Shown here: positions 50,118 to 59,910 of the stretch, in pieces
How positions within the stretch are numbered: the first letter of the stretch is position 1
Layout of the letters: each line of letters starts with the position of its first letter
Source of the DNA: Candidatus Poribacteria bacterium
GTDB lineage: Bacteria; Poribacteria; WGA-4E; WGA-3G
DNA length: 64,000 bases
Assembly: GCA_958295945.1 (NCBI GenBank)
Contig: OY282386.1
Location: 3,838,204-3,902,203 of the forward strand
Reading direction: 5' to 3'
The notes under the pieces: model-generated
The model's database searches: none
Told to the model about the DNA's origin: nothing
The model's input: the letters and a program-made list of their open reading frames with translations, nothing else
Translations under genes and position numbers: made by a program

Positions 50118-51323
50118 ATGGAAAGCACACAACAAACAGAATCAAAAATCATAGAGTTAAAGCCGTTCACTGATGAAATGATAGTCAATATGGGACCTCA
50201 GCATCCGAGCACACACGGGGTGTTACGGTTGGAATTGAGGCTAGACGGTGAGATAGTACGTGAAGCGATTCCACATATCGGGTATCTCCATCGCTGTTTT
50301 GAGAAACACTCCGAAAATCTCTCTTACCCTCAAATCATCCCTTTTACGGATCGGATGGATTACGTTGCAGCGATGAATCAGAATTGGGGATTTTGTCTTG
50401 CTGTAGAGAAATTGCTTGAAGCGGATGAAACAAAAGATTTTGAAGTGCCAGAGCGAGCAGAATATCTACGTGTATTAATCTGTGAATTAAATAGGATTGC
50501 AAGTCACTTGCTTTCTTTTGGCACTTACGGCATGGACATCGGAGCATTTACACCGTTCCTCTATGCTTTTCGCGATCGGGAACGCCTTCTCTTGCTTTTT
50601 GAGAAGGTCTGTGGTGCGCGGCTCACCTATAACTATATTCGCATCGGCGGTGTCTCTGAAATCATTCCCTTGGAACCCGGTTCCATAGCGGAACAGAATT
50701 ATTTAGACGAAATAGAAGGTTTTCTTGATTACTTTGAACCGAAGATTGATGACTATAACGATCTGCTAACATCAAACAGTATTTTTTCTGAACGGACTAT
50801 GGGAGTTGCTGTTATGTCCGAAGAGATGGCACTCAGTTATGGTGCTACGGGGCCAAACCTTCGTGGTTCAGGTGTAGACTGGGATTTACGACGAGACGAA
50901 CCCTATTCTATCTATGACCGATTTGAGTATGATATCCCTGTTGCTAAGGATATTCCTGAGTTAGGTGCTGTTCTCGGAGACTGTTGGAGTCGCTACAAAA
51001 TTCGTATGGATGAAATGAAAGAGTCTGTCAAGATAGTACGACAAATTTTGGCGGAGGGTCTCCCTGATGGACCGGTCATGGCTGACATGAAGGCTGTCCG
51101 TCCTCCAAAAGGTGAAATCTATTTCCGTAGTGAAGCACCGCGAGGTGAACTCGGATTTTATATCGTGAGCGACGGCACACCGAAACCCGTGCGTGTCAAG
51201 GGACGTTCTCCATGCTTTAGTGCGCTGAGTGCACTGCAAGAACTGAGTCGTGGCTTGATGGTGGCAGATATTATCGCGATTATTGGTAGTATTGATATTG
51301 TGATGGGAGAGGTTGATCGGTAA
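50118..51323 (+). CDS. nuoD: NADH-quinone oxidoreductase subunit D
   Basis: This 401-residue 49-kDa-type subunit forms the quinone pocket with NuoB. NMGPQHPSTHGVLRLELRLD, containing the quinone-site His, is at the front. The middle has NRIASHLLSFGTYGMDIGA and the end VMGEVDR with DR-like terminus. FE-x-x-x-GARLTYNYIRIGG is present. Length and motifs are normal. Confidence 0.95.
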   Translation: MESTQQTESKIIELKPFTDEMIVNMGPQHPSTHGVLRLELRLDGEIVREAIPHIGYLHRCFEKHSENLSYPQIIPFTDRMDYVAAMNQNWGFCLAVEKLLEADETKDFEVPERAEYLRVLICELNRIASHLLSFGTYGMDIGAFTPFLYAFRDRERLLLLFEKVCGARLTYNYIRIGGVSEIIPLEPGSIAEQNYLDEIEGFLDYFEPKIDDYNDLLTSNSIFSERTMGVAVMSEEMALSYGATGPNLRGSGVDWDLRRDEPYSIYDRFEYDIPVAKDIPELGAVLGDCWSRYKIRMDEMKESVKIVRQILAEGLPDGPVMADMKAVRPPKGEIYFRSEAPRGELGFYIVSDGTPKPVRVKGRSPCFSALSALQELSRGLMVADIIAIIGSIDIVMGEVDR

Positions 51324-51354
51324 ACCATCATTGACGGTTGGTATAGGAGATTAG

Positions 51355-52596
51355 ATGCCAGAAATATTATCTGAGAGTTTCTTTCCAAAAATAAACCTGC
51401 AAGAAAGTTCCAATTGGGCAAAAGATTTTGTGCAGGAAGTTGTCATCCCACGTTTGCCAGAAGCAGTGGCGGGACACTTTTCTGTGGAATTACTCGCGAT
51501 TCTTGTAATGTTATTATGTGCAGGTATTTTCGTTGCTGTAGTCCCCTTACTTCCATTGGTATTGGTTCTTGCAGAACGAAAGGTCGCTGCACGTTTTCAG
51601 AATAGAACTGGACCAATGCGTGTTGGACCTTGGGGAACTCTGCAAACATTGGCAGATGGAATAAAGCTTATCTTTAAAGAGGATTATATCCCACCACAAG
51701 GTGATAAAATCCTTTTCATGCTTGCCCCTTATGTCATATTTGCATGTTCTTTCGCTGTTTTTGCTGCAATCCCTTTTGGACAAAATATCTTAGTGAGCGA
51801 CTTCAACATCGGCATTTTCTATATCATGGCAATCTCTTCAGTGATTGTCATGGGTGTGATAATGGCGGGATGGTCATCCAATAGTAAATGGTCCCTGTTA
51901 GGTTCACTTCGTTCTGCTGCACAGATTGTCAGTTATGAAATCCCTCTCGGTCTCTCTATATTGACTATTGTAATGCTCGTAGGAAGTTTGAGCATGAGTC
52001 AGATTGTAGCAAGTCAGGCTGGTGGTATTTTTACTTGGCTGATATTTCGGTCTCCTTTTACTTTTCTTGCATTCTTTATTTTCTTTATATCTGCTATAGC
52101 TGAAGTCAACCGAACACCATTTGATCTGCCAGAAGCAGAGTCTGAGATCGTTGCTGGATTCCATACAGAATATAGCGGCATGCGATTCGCGCTTTTCTTC
52201 ATTGCCGAATACGCAAATATGTTCGCTGTGAGTGCAATTGCAGTAACGCTCTTCCTCGGTGGATATGAAGGTGTCTTACCGGGTTATGATTTTCTTGGTG
52301 GATTACCAGGATTTGTTCTAAAAACATTGGGGCTTGTCTTCCTTATGATGTGGTTGAGATGGACACTACCACGGCTACGCGTTGATCAACTCATGAATCT
52401 GTGCTGGAAATACTTTATCCCGATTTCATTCTTTAATATATTTGGCACAGGAATATGGGGTCTGATTTTTGAAACAGATGATGTATGGAGTATCGGCATC
52501 AGTTGCGCTATTATTTATATTGGTCTAATCAGTGCTTATGCGATTGCTGGAAGGATTTTTGCACGTAAACCTGAACCTCAACCAAGTTCTGCTTAA
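51355..52596 (+). CDS. nuoH: NADH-quinone oxidoreductase subunit H
   Basis: This 413-residue membrane subunit forms the quinone entry channel. It has about eight transmembrane segments. Family motifs are AERKVAARFQNRTGPMRVGP, then EVNRTPFDLPEAESEIVAGFHTEYSGMRFALFF (its EAESE core is the functional loop). The N-terminus is longer than usual by a soluble ~35 residues. Confidence 0.95.
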   Translation: MPEILSESFFPKINLQESSNWAKDFVQEVVIPRLPEAVAGHFSVELLAILVMLLCAGIFVAVVPLLPLVLVLAERKVAARFQNRTGPMRVGPWGTLQTLADGIKLIFKEDYIPPQGDKILFMLAPYVIFACSFAVFAAIPFGQNILVSDFNIGIFYIMAISSVIVMGVIMAGWSSNSKWSLLGSLRSAAQIVSYEIPLGLSILTIVMLVGSLSMSQIVASQAGGIFTWLIFRSPFTFLAFFIFFISAIAEVNRTPFDLPEAESEIVAGFHTEYSGMRFALFFIAEYANMFAVSAIAVTLFLGGYEGVLPGYDFLGGLPGFVLKTLGLVFLMMWLRWTLPRLRVDQLMNLCWKYFIPISFFNIFGTGIWGLIFETDDVWSIGISCAIIYIGLISAYAIAGRIFARKPEPQPSSA

Positions 52597-52607
52597 TTGA
52601 GAGAATT

Positions 52608-52895
52608 ATGAACACGATGATATGCATTTTGGAGAAAGCGAAACATAAAACTATTTGTCACTTAAACCATATAGGATTATCAATGCTAATTATAGGATGG
52701 ATAATCCTAGAATACGGGAATTTGATAGGGTGGACACTGAGTTCGCGGGGTGTAATCGGAGCTGTGTTGATCTGTAGCGGCTGCTACTGCTGCACATGGG
52801 CAACAAAGGATAGCAAGGTACTTTTGTTTTTTAGCGGTTTTTTTAGTGCCTGCCTATTAATCCTTGTGCTTACTAAATTGAAAGGTATTTGGTAA
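52608..52895 (+). CDS. Small membrane protein inserted in the nuo operon
   Basis: No family is recognised. The 95-residue product has three predicted membrane segments: about 22-40 (IGLSMLIIGWIILEYG), 48-64 (GVIGAVLICSGCYCCTWA) and 70-90 (VLLFFSGFFSACLLILVL). It contains several Cys. It lies between nuoH and nuoI in the same direction, 12 bases after nuoH and 46 before nuoI, where no Complex I subunit is normally encoded. It may be an accessory subunit or assembly factor, or an unrelated insert. Confidence 0.65.
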   Translation: MNTMICILEKAKHKTICHLNHIGLSMLIIGWIILEYGNLIGWTLSSRGVIGAVLICSGCYCCTWATKDSKVLLFFSGFFSACLLILVLTKLKGIW

Positions 52896-52941
52896 ACCGA
52901 CTTAAGTATGAAAACTATAGACCTACAAAGGAACATTCGTT

Positions 52942-53661
52942 ATGGACAAATACATACGCAACATATACAAGGGTGTTTACACCGTTCTCGTCGGCATGCG
53001 GATTACGATTCGGCAGTTCTTTGAACCGAACGTGACGCACCAATACCCTTACGAACACGATTTTGAAAAGAAACAGAATGTTCGAGAAATTCCAAAAGGG
53101 TATCGTGGTCAACTCTACAATCGGATTGAGGATTGCATCGGGTGCAAAAAGTGTGAGATGATTTGTCCTGTGGATTGTATCACAATTGAAGGCACGAAAC
53201 TCCCAAAAGGTGAACAACTGTGGGATAGCATGAACGTTGTGCATCTCAAAGATGGTCGTGAAATCATCGGTCTCATTGAAGGCAGCGACAAGAAATTAAA
53301 TCTTGATGAACCAATCACGCTTACGAATATCACTTCTCGCCAAGGAACGCAGGAAGTTGTTGACCGTTTAGAAGAGTCGGGAGATGAGAACCGAACCCAA
53401 ACAATTTCTGGAGAAGAAGTCTCTCGTGTTGTAACACGAAACCCCGTGGTTTTCTATCTTGACCAATTTGACATTGATATGTCTCTCTGTATGTATTGTG
53501 GACTATGCACCGAAGTTTGTCCGACAGAGTGTCTTACTATGAAGGATACGCTTGAGGGAATTGAATACTCAAGTTTTGACCGCAACGACTTAATATTCGA
53601 ATTTGACAAACAAGAGATGTACGGAAAAGATGAAACCGAGGAAGTTGAAGCTGCTGATTAG
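52942..53661 (+). CDS. nuoI: NADH-quinone oxidoreductase subunit I with inter-cluster insertion
   Basis: The subunit carries clusters N6a and N6b. Ligands are C65-x2-C68-x2-C71-x3-C75 (CIGCKKCEMICP) and C183-x2-C186-x2-C189-x3-C193 (CMYCGLCTEVCP). The spacing between them is 107 residues against about 30-35 in most NuoI proteins. Residues ~95-165 are extra: VHLKDGREIIGLIEGSDKKL looks like an Sm/OB-like beta strand pair, followed by an acidic segment (ESGDENRTQT). Both cluster sites are intact. The C-terminus is acidic (DETEEVEAAD). Confidence 0.92.
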   Translation: MDKYIRNIYKGVYTVLVGMRITIRQFFEPNVTHQYPYEHDFEKKQNVREIPKGYRGQLYNRIEDCIGCKKCEMICPVDCITIEGTKLPKGEQLWDSMNVVHLKDGREIIGLIEGSDKKLNLDEPITLTNITSRQGTQEVVDRLEESGDENRTQTISGEEVSRVVTRNPVVFYLDQFDIDMSLCMYCGLCTEVCPTECLTMKDTLEGIEYSSFDRNDLIFEFDKQEMYGKDETEEVEAAD

Positions 53662-53686
53662 AAAATCTTGAAGGATAGTTGCATAG

Positions 53687-54205
53687 ATGGATTTTACACT
53701 CAAAACATTTATTTTTTACGGTTTTGCACTGCTAACAATCGGTTCAGCATTGGCAGTGGTAACCCTTCGTAACATCGTTCACACGGCATTTGCACTGATG
53801 GTCACACTGTTCGGTGTCGCAGGATTATATGTCTTTCTACAGGCAGATTTCCTTGCTGCAACACAGGTAATCGTCTATGTTGGTGGAATTCTGGTGCTCA
53901 TCCTCTTCGGTGTTATGATGACAAGTGGACGGTTAGAGATGCGTATCCATATTGAACGTGGTCAACTGCTGTTGGGTGCTGGAATTTCAATTGCGCTGTT
54001 GATGCTGCTCTTGACAGTCATTGCGAATATGCCTGTTTGGAAGAATCTGACCGATGATGGAAGATCGCTTGAACCGACAACTGAACAGATTGGCACTATG
54101 ATTTTGCAAGAGAAGTTTTTACTACCGTTTGAAGTGGTCTCCGTACTGTTGTTGGTAGCATTAATTGGTGCTGCCCTTATTTCTCGCAAGGAGGTTAGGG
54201 ATTAA
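53687..54205 (+). CDS. nuoJ: NADH-quinone oxidoreductase subunit J
   Basis: This 172-residue membrane subunit has five transmembrane segments. Signature: VTLRNIVHTAFALMVTLFGVAGLYVFLQADFLAATQVIVYVGGILVLILFGVMM, seen here as its HTAFAL, ADFLAATQ and YVGGI cores. It follows nuoI by 25 bases. Confidence 0.92.
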   Translation: MDFTLKTFIFYGFALLTIGSALAVVTLRNIVHTAFALMVTLFGVAGLYVFLQADFLAATQVIVYVGGILVLILFGVMMTSGRLEMRIHIERGQLLLGAGISIALLMLLLTVIANMPVWKNLTDDGRSLEPTTEQIGTMILQEKFLLPFEVVSVLLLVALIGAALISRKEVRD

Positions 54206-54229
54206 TCCTTCGCACCTTTAGGGTAAAAA

Positions 54230-54562
54230 ATGAGTCTACAACACTATTTGGTAATCAGTTCAATTCTATTCACACTCGGTATTTTCGCAGTGTTAACTCG
54301 GAAGAATGCTATCAGTATTCTAATGGGTATTGAACTAATTCTCAACTCATGCAATCTAAATTTCGTAGCATTTTCTCGATTTGTTGAACCAGCTAAAAAT
54401 ATAGTTGGTAGGGATGACTATCTCCTTGATGGTCAGATAATCGCTATCTTCGGTATTGTGCTTGCCGCCGCAGAAGCAGCTGTTTTTCTCGCAATTATTC
54501 TCGCAATCTACCGTGAATTCGGTAGTATACGTCCAGACGAAGTAGATACGTTAAAAGGTTAG
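54230..54562 (+). CDS. nuoK: NADH-quinone oxidoreductase subunit K
   Basis: This 110-residue, three-segment membrane subunit carries conserved proton-path glutamates: GIELILNSCNLNFVAF and AAAEAAVFLAIILAIYR. It is slightly longer than the usual 100 residues because of a loop at ~50-60 (EPAKNIVGRDDYLLDGQ). Confidence 0.93.
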   Translation: MSLQHYLVISSILFTLGIFAVLTRKNAISILMGIELILNSCNLNFVAFSRFVEPAKNIVGRDDYLLDGQIIAIFGIVLAAAEAAVFLAIILAIYREFGSIRPDEVDTLKG

Positions 54563-54577
54563 AAAGTAAATTAAAAT

Positions 54578-56776
54578 ATGGTTGTTCCCTTAATAAGTAT
54601 CATCCTACTTGCTCCGCTTGCTGCCTTTACCATTTTTGCCCTATTCGGATTAGCAAAACGGAGTTTCCCACGGCAAGATATTTTGTCAACTGCTGCGATG
54701 CTTGTCGCGCTCGGTTGTTCTCTCTATCTCTTGAATGAGACATCCGATCCGAAACCGCTTACTGTTGAGTGGCTTTCACTGGGTAGTATTACCTTATCCA
54801 TGGGGTTTTATCTTGACAGCGTTACGGTGATAATGTTGATTGTCGTCACGCTGGTGAGTAGCCTTGTCCACATCTTCTCTATAGGCTACATGCACGGTGA
54901 TCCACGGTATCCAAGGTTTTTTGCATTTCTATCGCTTTTCTCATTTTCCATGCTGTTTTTGGTGGTATCTGATAACCTACTCGGTATCTACATCGGTTGG
55001 GAACTTGTCGGTCTCTGCTCCTATCTACTGATCGGTTTCTGGTTTGAAAAGGACTCCGCTGCGAATGCATGTAAGAAGGCGTTCTTGACAACACGAGTCG
55101 GTGATGTTGGAATGTTCATCGGCATGATGATGTTGTTTAAACAATTTGACACTCTTTCCCTATATGGAACAGATGGCATTTTTGAAGCAGTGAGAACATT
55201 AGAAGCAGGACAAATAGCATGGCTTTCGGCAGCCGGAATTCTTATCTTCTGTGGTGCTGTGGGTAAATCTGCACAAGTGCCGTTGCACACATGGCTACCC
55301 GATGCGATGGAAGGTCCTACGCCTGTCAGTGCGTTAATCCACGCTGCTACAATGGTTGCCGCTGGTGTCTATCTCGTGGCACGGATGTTCCCCATTTTAA
55401 CACCAAGTTCGTCTCTGGTAATTGCTTATGTAGGTGGCATTACTGCAATCGTTGCAGCAACAATTGCGATTGTGCGATTTGACATCAAGCGCGTTTTGGC
55501 ATACTCTACCGTGAGTCAATTAGGGTTTATGATGTTGGCACTCGGTGCGGGCAGTTATGTTGCAGGTCTTTTCCACCTGACAACGCATGCATTTTTCAAA
55601 GCGTTGCTGTTCCTCGGTTCTGGAAGCGTTATCCACGCCTTCCACGCAATGCACGCACATCATGACGAAGAGCATGCAGACGATAACGAAGATGAACACG
55701 ATAATCACAGTTTAGTTCACGAACACGGTTCTGAAATCCCACCCGACCAAGATATGCGGAATATGGGTGGACTTCGGCGTAAAATGCCGTTTACCTTTTT
55801 CACAATGCTCATCGCTACGTTGTCTATCTCTGGTGTCCCTTTTGTTTTTTCAGGTTTCTGGAGTAAAGATGCGATTTTAGGTGGTGTGCTTGAACGTGCA
55901 ATGGGGTGGAATTCAGTACACCACTACATCCTGTTTGGTGTGGTTCTGCTTGCAGCAGGAATTACAGCATTCTATATGTTCCGTCTGATATTCATGACTT
56001 TCTTCGGAGAACCACGCAATCAAGAAATGCACGACATGGCACACGAATCCCCGTGGGTGATGGTAGTGCCACTTCTCATTTTGGCAGCTCTCAGTTTACC
56101 CGTTGTGAATAAGTGGTGGTTCAAAGAAGGTTATATTAATAAACCGTACCAAGCACATGTTCATGAACCAACACATGCGCAGCTCAGACCTGATTCCAAA
56201 ACAGGTGATACAAATTTCGGTTTTTCAAATTTCGGTATTTCCGAAGCAGAAGCAGCTGAAGAAGAAGGTGGACATGATACTGAACATGCTGATGACGCAC
56301 ACCATGGTCACGGTCCAGCACATACAATCGCAATGGTGCTGTCTATCATCGTTGCAGGTTTAGGAATACTGCTTTCTTGGCTATTCTACCACAAACGAAG
56401 GTTCACTGCGGAATCTGTCGCCACTACTTTCCGACCAGTCTATACATTATTTTGGAACAAATACTACTTTGACGAATTCTATAATGGTGTGTTAGTCGCA
56501 CTTACGGTATGGAAATCACGACTTTTCGCCAAATTTGACCTTTCTATCATTGATGGCATCGTCAACGGTGTTGCTACAATAACACGTGCAATTTTTGCCG
56601 CATTCATTGGCTTTTTTGATAACCGGGTCATTGATGGTATTGTCAACCGTGTGGCAAAGGTAATATGGTCTGTCGGTGGCAGAGTTCGAAGAATTCAAAC
56701 AGGAGCTATACAAACCTATCTCTTTGTCGTTCTTGGTGGGATAGTTTTGATTATTTTGATATTCCGGGTATTGTAA
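54578..56776 (+). CDS. nuoL: NADH-quinone oxidoreductase subunit L with His-rich loops
   Basis: This 732-residue antiporter-like subunit is the distal proton pump. GWELVGLCSYLLIGFW (catalytic Glu) and LPDAMEGPTPVSALIHAATMVAAGVYL are standard. Two His/acid-rich loops are extra. One lies about 350-388 (FHAMHAHHDEEHADDNED and HDNHSLVHEHG), and one about 555-585 (EEGGHDTEHADDAHHGHG). Total length exceeds the usual ~610-650 accordingly. Confidence 0.93.
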   Translation: MVVPLISIILLAPLAAFTIFALFGLAKRSFPRQDILSTAAMLVALGCSLYLLNETSDPKPLTVEWLSLGSITLSMGFYLDSVTVIMLIVVTLVSSLVHIFSIGYMHGDPRYPRFFAFLSLFSFSMLFLVVSDNLLGIYIGWELVGLCSYLLIGFWFEKDSAANACKKAFLTTRVGDVGMFIGMMMLFKQFDTLSLYGTDGIFEAVRTLEAGQIAWLSAAGILIFCGAVGKSAQVPLHTWLPDAMEGPTPVSALIHAATMVAAGVYLVARMFPILTPSSSLVIAYVGGITAIVAATIAIVRFDIKRVLAYSTVSQLGFMMLALGAGSYVAGLFHLTTHAFFKALLFLGSGSVIHAFHAMHAHHDEEHADDNEDEHDNHSLVHEHGSEIPPDQDMRNMGGLRRKMPFTFFTMLIATLSISGVPFVFSGFWSKDAILGGVLERAMGWNSVHHYILFGVVLLAAGITAFYMFRLIFMTFFGEPRNQEMHDMAHESPWVMVVPLLILAALSLPVVNKWWFKEGYINKPYQAHVHEPTHAQLRPDSKTGDTNFGFSNFGISEAEAAEEEGGHDTEHADDAHHGHGPAHTIAMVLSIIVAGLGILLSWLFYHKRRFTAESVATTFRPVYTLFWNKYYFDEFYNGVLVALTVWKSRLFAKFDLSIIDGIVNGVATITRAIFAAFIGFFDNRVIDGIVNRVAKVIWSVGGRVRRIQTGAIQTYLFVVLGGIVLIILIFRVL

Positions 56777-56794
56777 TAAACTACCCGTGATGGG

Positions 56795-58348
56795 ATGAGG
56801 AGGATCCCTACGAGAATGGATCAGATATTGTTATCTCTAATGATTTTTGTCCCGTTGCTTGGGATGGTTGTTGTTTTTCTTCTACCTAATGATAGAGAAG
56901 AATTAATAAAACGCGTTGCACTTGCTTTTACGCTTATACCACTGGTACTTGCAGTCTATCTGTTTATTGACTACAACAAATCCAGTGCAGAAACACAGTA
57001 CTTTGTTAGCGTACCTTGGATTGATACTTTTCATATTAATTATCACGTCGGTATAGACGGTTTAAGTGTAACCCTTCTACTCCTCACTGCCCTTTTGGGA
57101 CCGATCTGTGTCCTTGCCTCTTGGCGCAATATTGAGAAAGGTCTGAAGGCATACATGGCACTGTTCTTGTTGCTTGAAACCGGTATGTTGGGTTTCTTCG
57201 CTTCGTTAGACTTGTTCCTCTTCTTTGTTTTCTTTGAACTGACACTCCTCCCGATGTATTTCCTCATTGGTGTGTGGGGTGGACCGCGCCGAGAATACGC
57301 TGCTATTAAATTCTTCCTCTATACATTATTCGGTAGTGTGCTAATGCTGGTTGCGATCATTGCAGTATATCTCAGAAGCAATATCATAAACGATGTTGCT
57401 GAGGGATTACGTACGTTTGATATTCCAGAACTCATTCAGAGAGCAACTGTTGAAGGACATGCCTTAGGTGATTCCAAGTTCCAAATGTGGGTATTTCTCG
57501 GTTTCTTTATCGGTTTTGCAGTTAAAGTGCCTATCTTCCCGTTCCATACTTGGCTTCCCGATGCACACGTTGAAGCACCTACAGCAATTAGCGTTATCCT
57601 TGCAGGTGTCTTACTGAAAATGGGAACTTATGGATTTGTGCGGATTAACATGGCGATGTTCCCCGAAGGTTTAGACTATTTCACAAATGGCGATGGTTTT
57701 TTGGGGCATAGTCTGGCACTACTCGGATTTATAAATATTGTATACGGTTCCTTCTGTGCATTAGCACAAACCGACTTCAAAAAGTTAGTCGCATATTCCA
57801 GTATCGGACACATGGGATTTGTTATTTTAGGACTTGCAGCAAGAAACGCCGAAGGCATTAACGGAGCTGTTCTACAGATGTTTAATCACGGTGTTATCAG
57901 TGCAATGCTATTCCTACTTGTCGGTGTTCTCTATGACCGAGCACATCATCGTGAGATAAACGGCTTTGGTGGATTAGGAAACAGAATGCCTATTTATACA
58001 GGTATTACAACACTTGCGTTTATGGCATCTTTGGGATTACCCGGTTTGAGTGGATTTATCGGAGAAGCACTATCATTATTCGGTGCATTCCAAGAATTCC
58101 CACTGCTAACCATCCTCTCTACGATAGGTATTGTCGTTGGTGCAGCATACTTCCTCTGGACACTCCAAAGAGTTTTCTTAGGGGCACTCAATCCTAAGTA
58201 TGAAGAACTCCCAGAAATCAATCGTAGGGAAATCTTAACATTAGTGCCACTCGGAATACTAACCATTGTCCTCGGTATTTGGCCCAACATCGCAATTGAT
58301 ATGTTCAGCAAATCTGTGACCAATCTCGTAAACATAGTAAGTATATAG
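56795..58348 (+). CDS. nuoM: NADH-quinone oxidoreductase subunit M
   Basis: This 517-residue antiporter-like pump contains YHVGIDGLSVTLLLLTAL, FVFFELTLLPMYFLIGVWG (catalytic Glu) and FHTWLPDAHVEAPTAISVIL. The start may instead be ATG 56816 (MDQILLSLMIF), which would leave GAGGAGG about 13 bases upstream; the choice is open. Confidence 0.93.
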   Translation: MRRIPTRMDQILLSLMIFVPLLGMVVVFLLPNDREELIKRVALAFTLIPLVLAVYLFIDYNKSSAETQYFVSVPWIDTFHINYHVGIDGLSVTLLLLTALLGPICVLASWRNIEKGLKAYMALFLLLETGMLGFFASLDLFLFFVFFELTLLPMYFLIGVWGGPRREYAAIKFFLYTLFGSVLMLVAIIAVYLRSNIINDVAEGLRTFDIPELIQRATVEGHALGDSKFQMWVFLGFFIGFAVKVPIFPFHTWLPDAHVEAPTAISVILAGVLLKMGTYGFVRINMAMFPEGLDYFTNGDGFLGHSLALLGFINIVYGSFCALAQTDFKKLVAYSSIGHMGFVILGLAARNAEGINGAVLQMFNHGVISAMLFLLVGVLYDRAHHREINGFGGLGNRMPIYTGITTLAFMASLGLPGLSGFIGEALSLFGAFQEFPLLTILSTIGIVVGAAYFLWTLQRVFLGALNPKYEELPEINRREILTLVPLGILTIVLGIWPNIAIDMFSKSVTNLVNIVSI

Positions 58349-58357
58349 GAGATATGT

Positions 58358-59833
58358 GTGGAACCTTTAAAGAATATAGAGAGTCTTGCCTATATCATTC
58401 CAGAGATTGTCCTTGTAGTGTTCGCTGTAGCCGTGATTATCTTTGATCTCTTTGTCAAAGATAATGAAAGTGATTGGGTCGCATATCTATCGTTGATAGG
58501 CATTGGGTGTTCTCTAATTGCTATCTTCATAACAAATTCGCTTGTTGATATCAATAAACCAATATCCCTATTCTTAGGGATGATACGGTTGGATGGATTC
58601 GCGATATTTTTCAAAATCCTGCTGTTACTGGCAACCGCCGCAACTATCCTTTTCTCCCTCCGTTCTGAAGAACTTGATGTCAGATTAAAAGGCGAATACC
58701 ACACATTATTGTTAGCTGTTACTTTCGGAATGTTCCTTATGGCATCATCAACGAATCTATTGATGATTTTCATTTCTTTGGAAACGGTTAGCCTTACATC
58801 ATATATTCTTGCGGGATTTTTGACCCACAGTCCCCGTTCAAGTGAAGCAGCTTTCAAATATATCACCTATGGTGCTGTCGCATCCGGAACGATGTTATTC
58901 GGGTTATCACTCTTATTTGGCATGGCAGGCACAGGTGACATTACACAGATTAGTTCACAGATTGCAACTGTGCTGGAATCTGGAGATGTGTCTGCTCTCG
59001 GTGTGCTTATTGCTATCACTTTCATTCTTGCGGGTATAGGTTATAAAATCGCTTCCGTTCCATTCCACATGTGGTCACCCGATGTCTACGAAGGTGCACC
59101 TATACCAATAACCGCATTCTTATCAGTTGCATCAAAAGCCGCTGGTTTTGCGCTGTTTCTCAGATTTTTCTACACAGGATTTGACACTCCTGAAATCATA
59201 CAATCAATTGACTGGAGGCTGTTATTAGCAATTGTTTCAGCACTCACGATGACTGTAGGAAACCTCGCTGCCCTTCCGCAACGGAACGTCAAACGTTTAT
59301 TAGCATATTCAAGTATTGCACACGGTGGGTATTTATTGATGGGGGCAGCATTGTTGACACCTGAAGGCCTTGGTGCCATTATCTTTTATCTCATCGTTTA
59401 TCTTTTCATGAACTTAGGTGCATTTTATGTTGTCGTCCTTATAGCGAATGAATCTGGTAGTGAGATGATTGAGGGGTATCGTGGACTTTCCTCACGCGCG
59501 CCTTATGTTGCAGGCGCAATGGCAATCTTCCTATTTTCACTCACTGGTATTCCGCCCTTCGCGGGTTTCTTCGGTAAATGGCTGTTATTCAACGCTGTCA
59601 TCAGTGAAGACTTGTATTGGTTAGCATTTATCGGATTGTTAAATAGTGTCGTATCGCTCTATTACTATGCACGTATCATCAAAGCAATGTATCTTGAATC
59701 TGCTGAAGATACAGATATTTTCTCCTTTTCTAAGAGCACCTTTGCACTTTTAGGTGTTTTTGTTGTTCCCACAATTCTCATCGGATTTTTAAATATCTTT
59801 TATTCCCTCTCTAAGAAGATAACCCTACCATAA
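58358..59833 (+). CDS. nuoN: NADH-quinone oxidoreductase subunit N
   Basis: This 491-residue antiporter-like pump is the last subunit gene of the operon. It starts with GTG 58358, preceded by GGAG. Motifs are FISLETVSLTSYILAGFL (Glu), PFHMWSPDVYEGAPIPITAFLS and LLAYSSIAHGGYLLMG. The operon ends here: no nuoE, F or G follows. A repeat element begins 12 bases after the stop. Confidence 0.93.
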   Translation: MEPLKNIESLAYIIPEIVLVVFAVAVIIFDLFVKDNESDWVAYLSLIGIGCSLIAIFITNSLVDINKPISLFLGMIRLDGFAIFFKILLLLATAATILFSLRSEELDVRLKGEYHTLLLAVTFGMFLMASSTNLLMIFISLETVSLTSYILAGFLTHSPRSSEAAFKYITYGAVASGTMLFGLSLLFGMAGTGDITQISSQIATVLESGDVSALGVLIAITFILAGIGYKIASVPFHMWSPDVYEGAPIPITAFLSVASKAAGFALFLRFFYTGFDTPEIIQSIDWRLLLAIVSALTMTVGNLAALPQRNVKRLLAYSSIAHGGYLLMGAALLTPEGLGAIIFYLIVYLFMNLGAFYVVVLIANESGSEMIEGYRGLSSRAPYVAGAMAIFLFSLTGIPPFAGFFGKWLLFNAVISEDLYWLAFIGLLNSVVSLYYYARIIKAMYLESAEDTDIFSFSKSTFALLGVFVVPTILIGFLNIFYSLSKKITLP

Positions 59834-59845
59834 TTTGATTGGCTG

Positions 59846-59910
59846 GTGTGTGTAAAGTTCTTGTCAAAATATCACAGTATCCATTGTAGTGCCAAAAACT
59901 TTACACACCC
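59846..59910. mobile_element. 65-bp MITE with 8-bp target duplication
   Basis: The ends GTGTGTGTAAAGTT and the inverted GGGTGTGTAAAGTT bound 65 bp. ATTGGCTG is duplicated on both sides (59838-59845 and 59911-59918). The ends match those at 30355-30662 and the solo end near 32230. It has no coding capacity. Confidence 0.85.
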
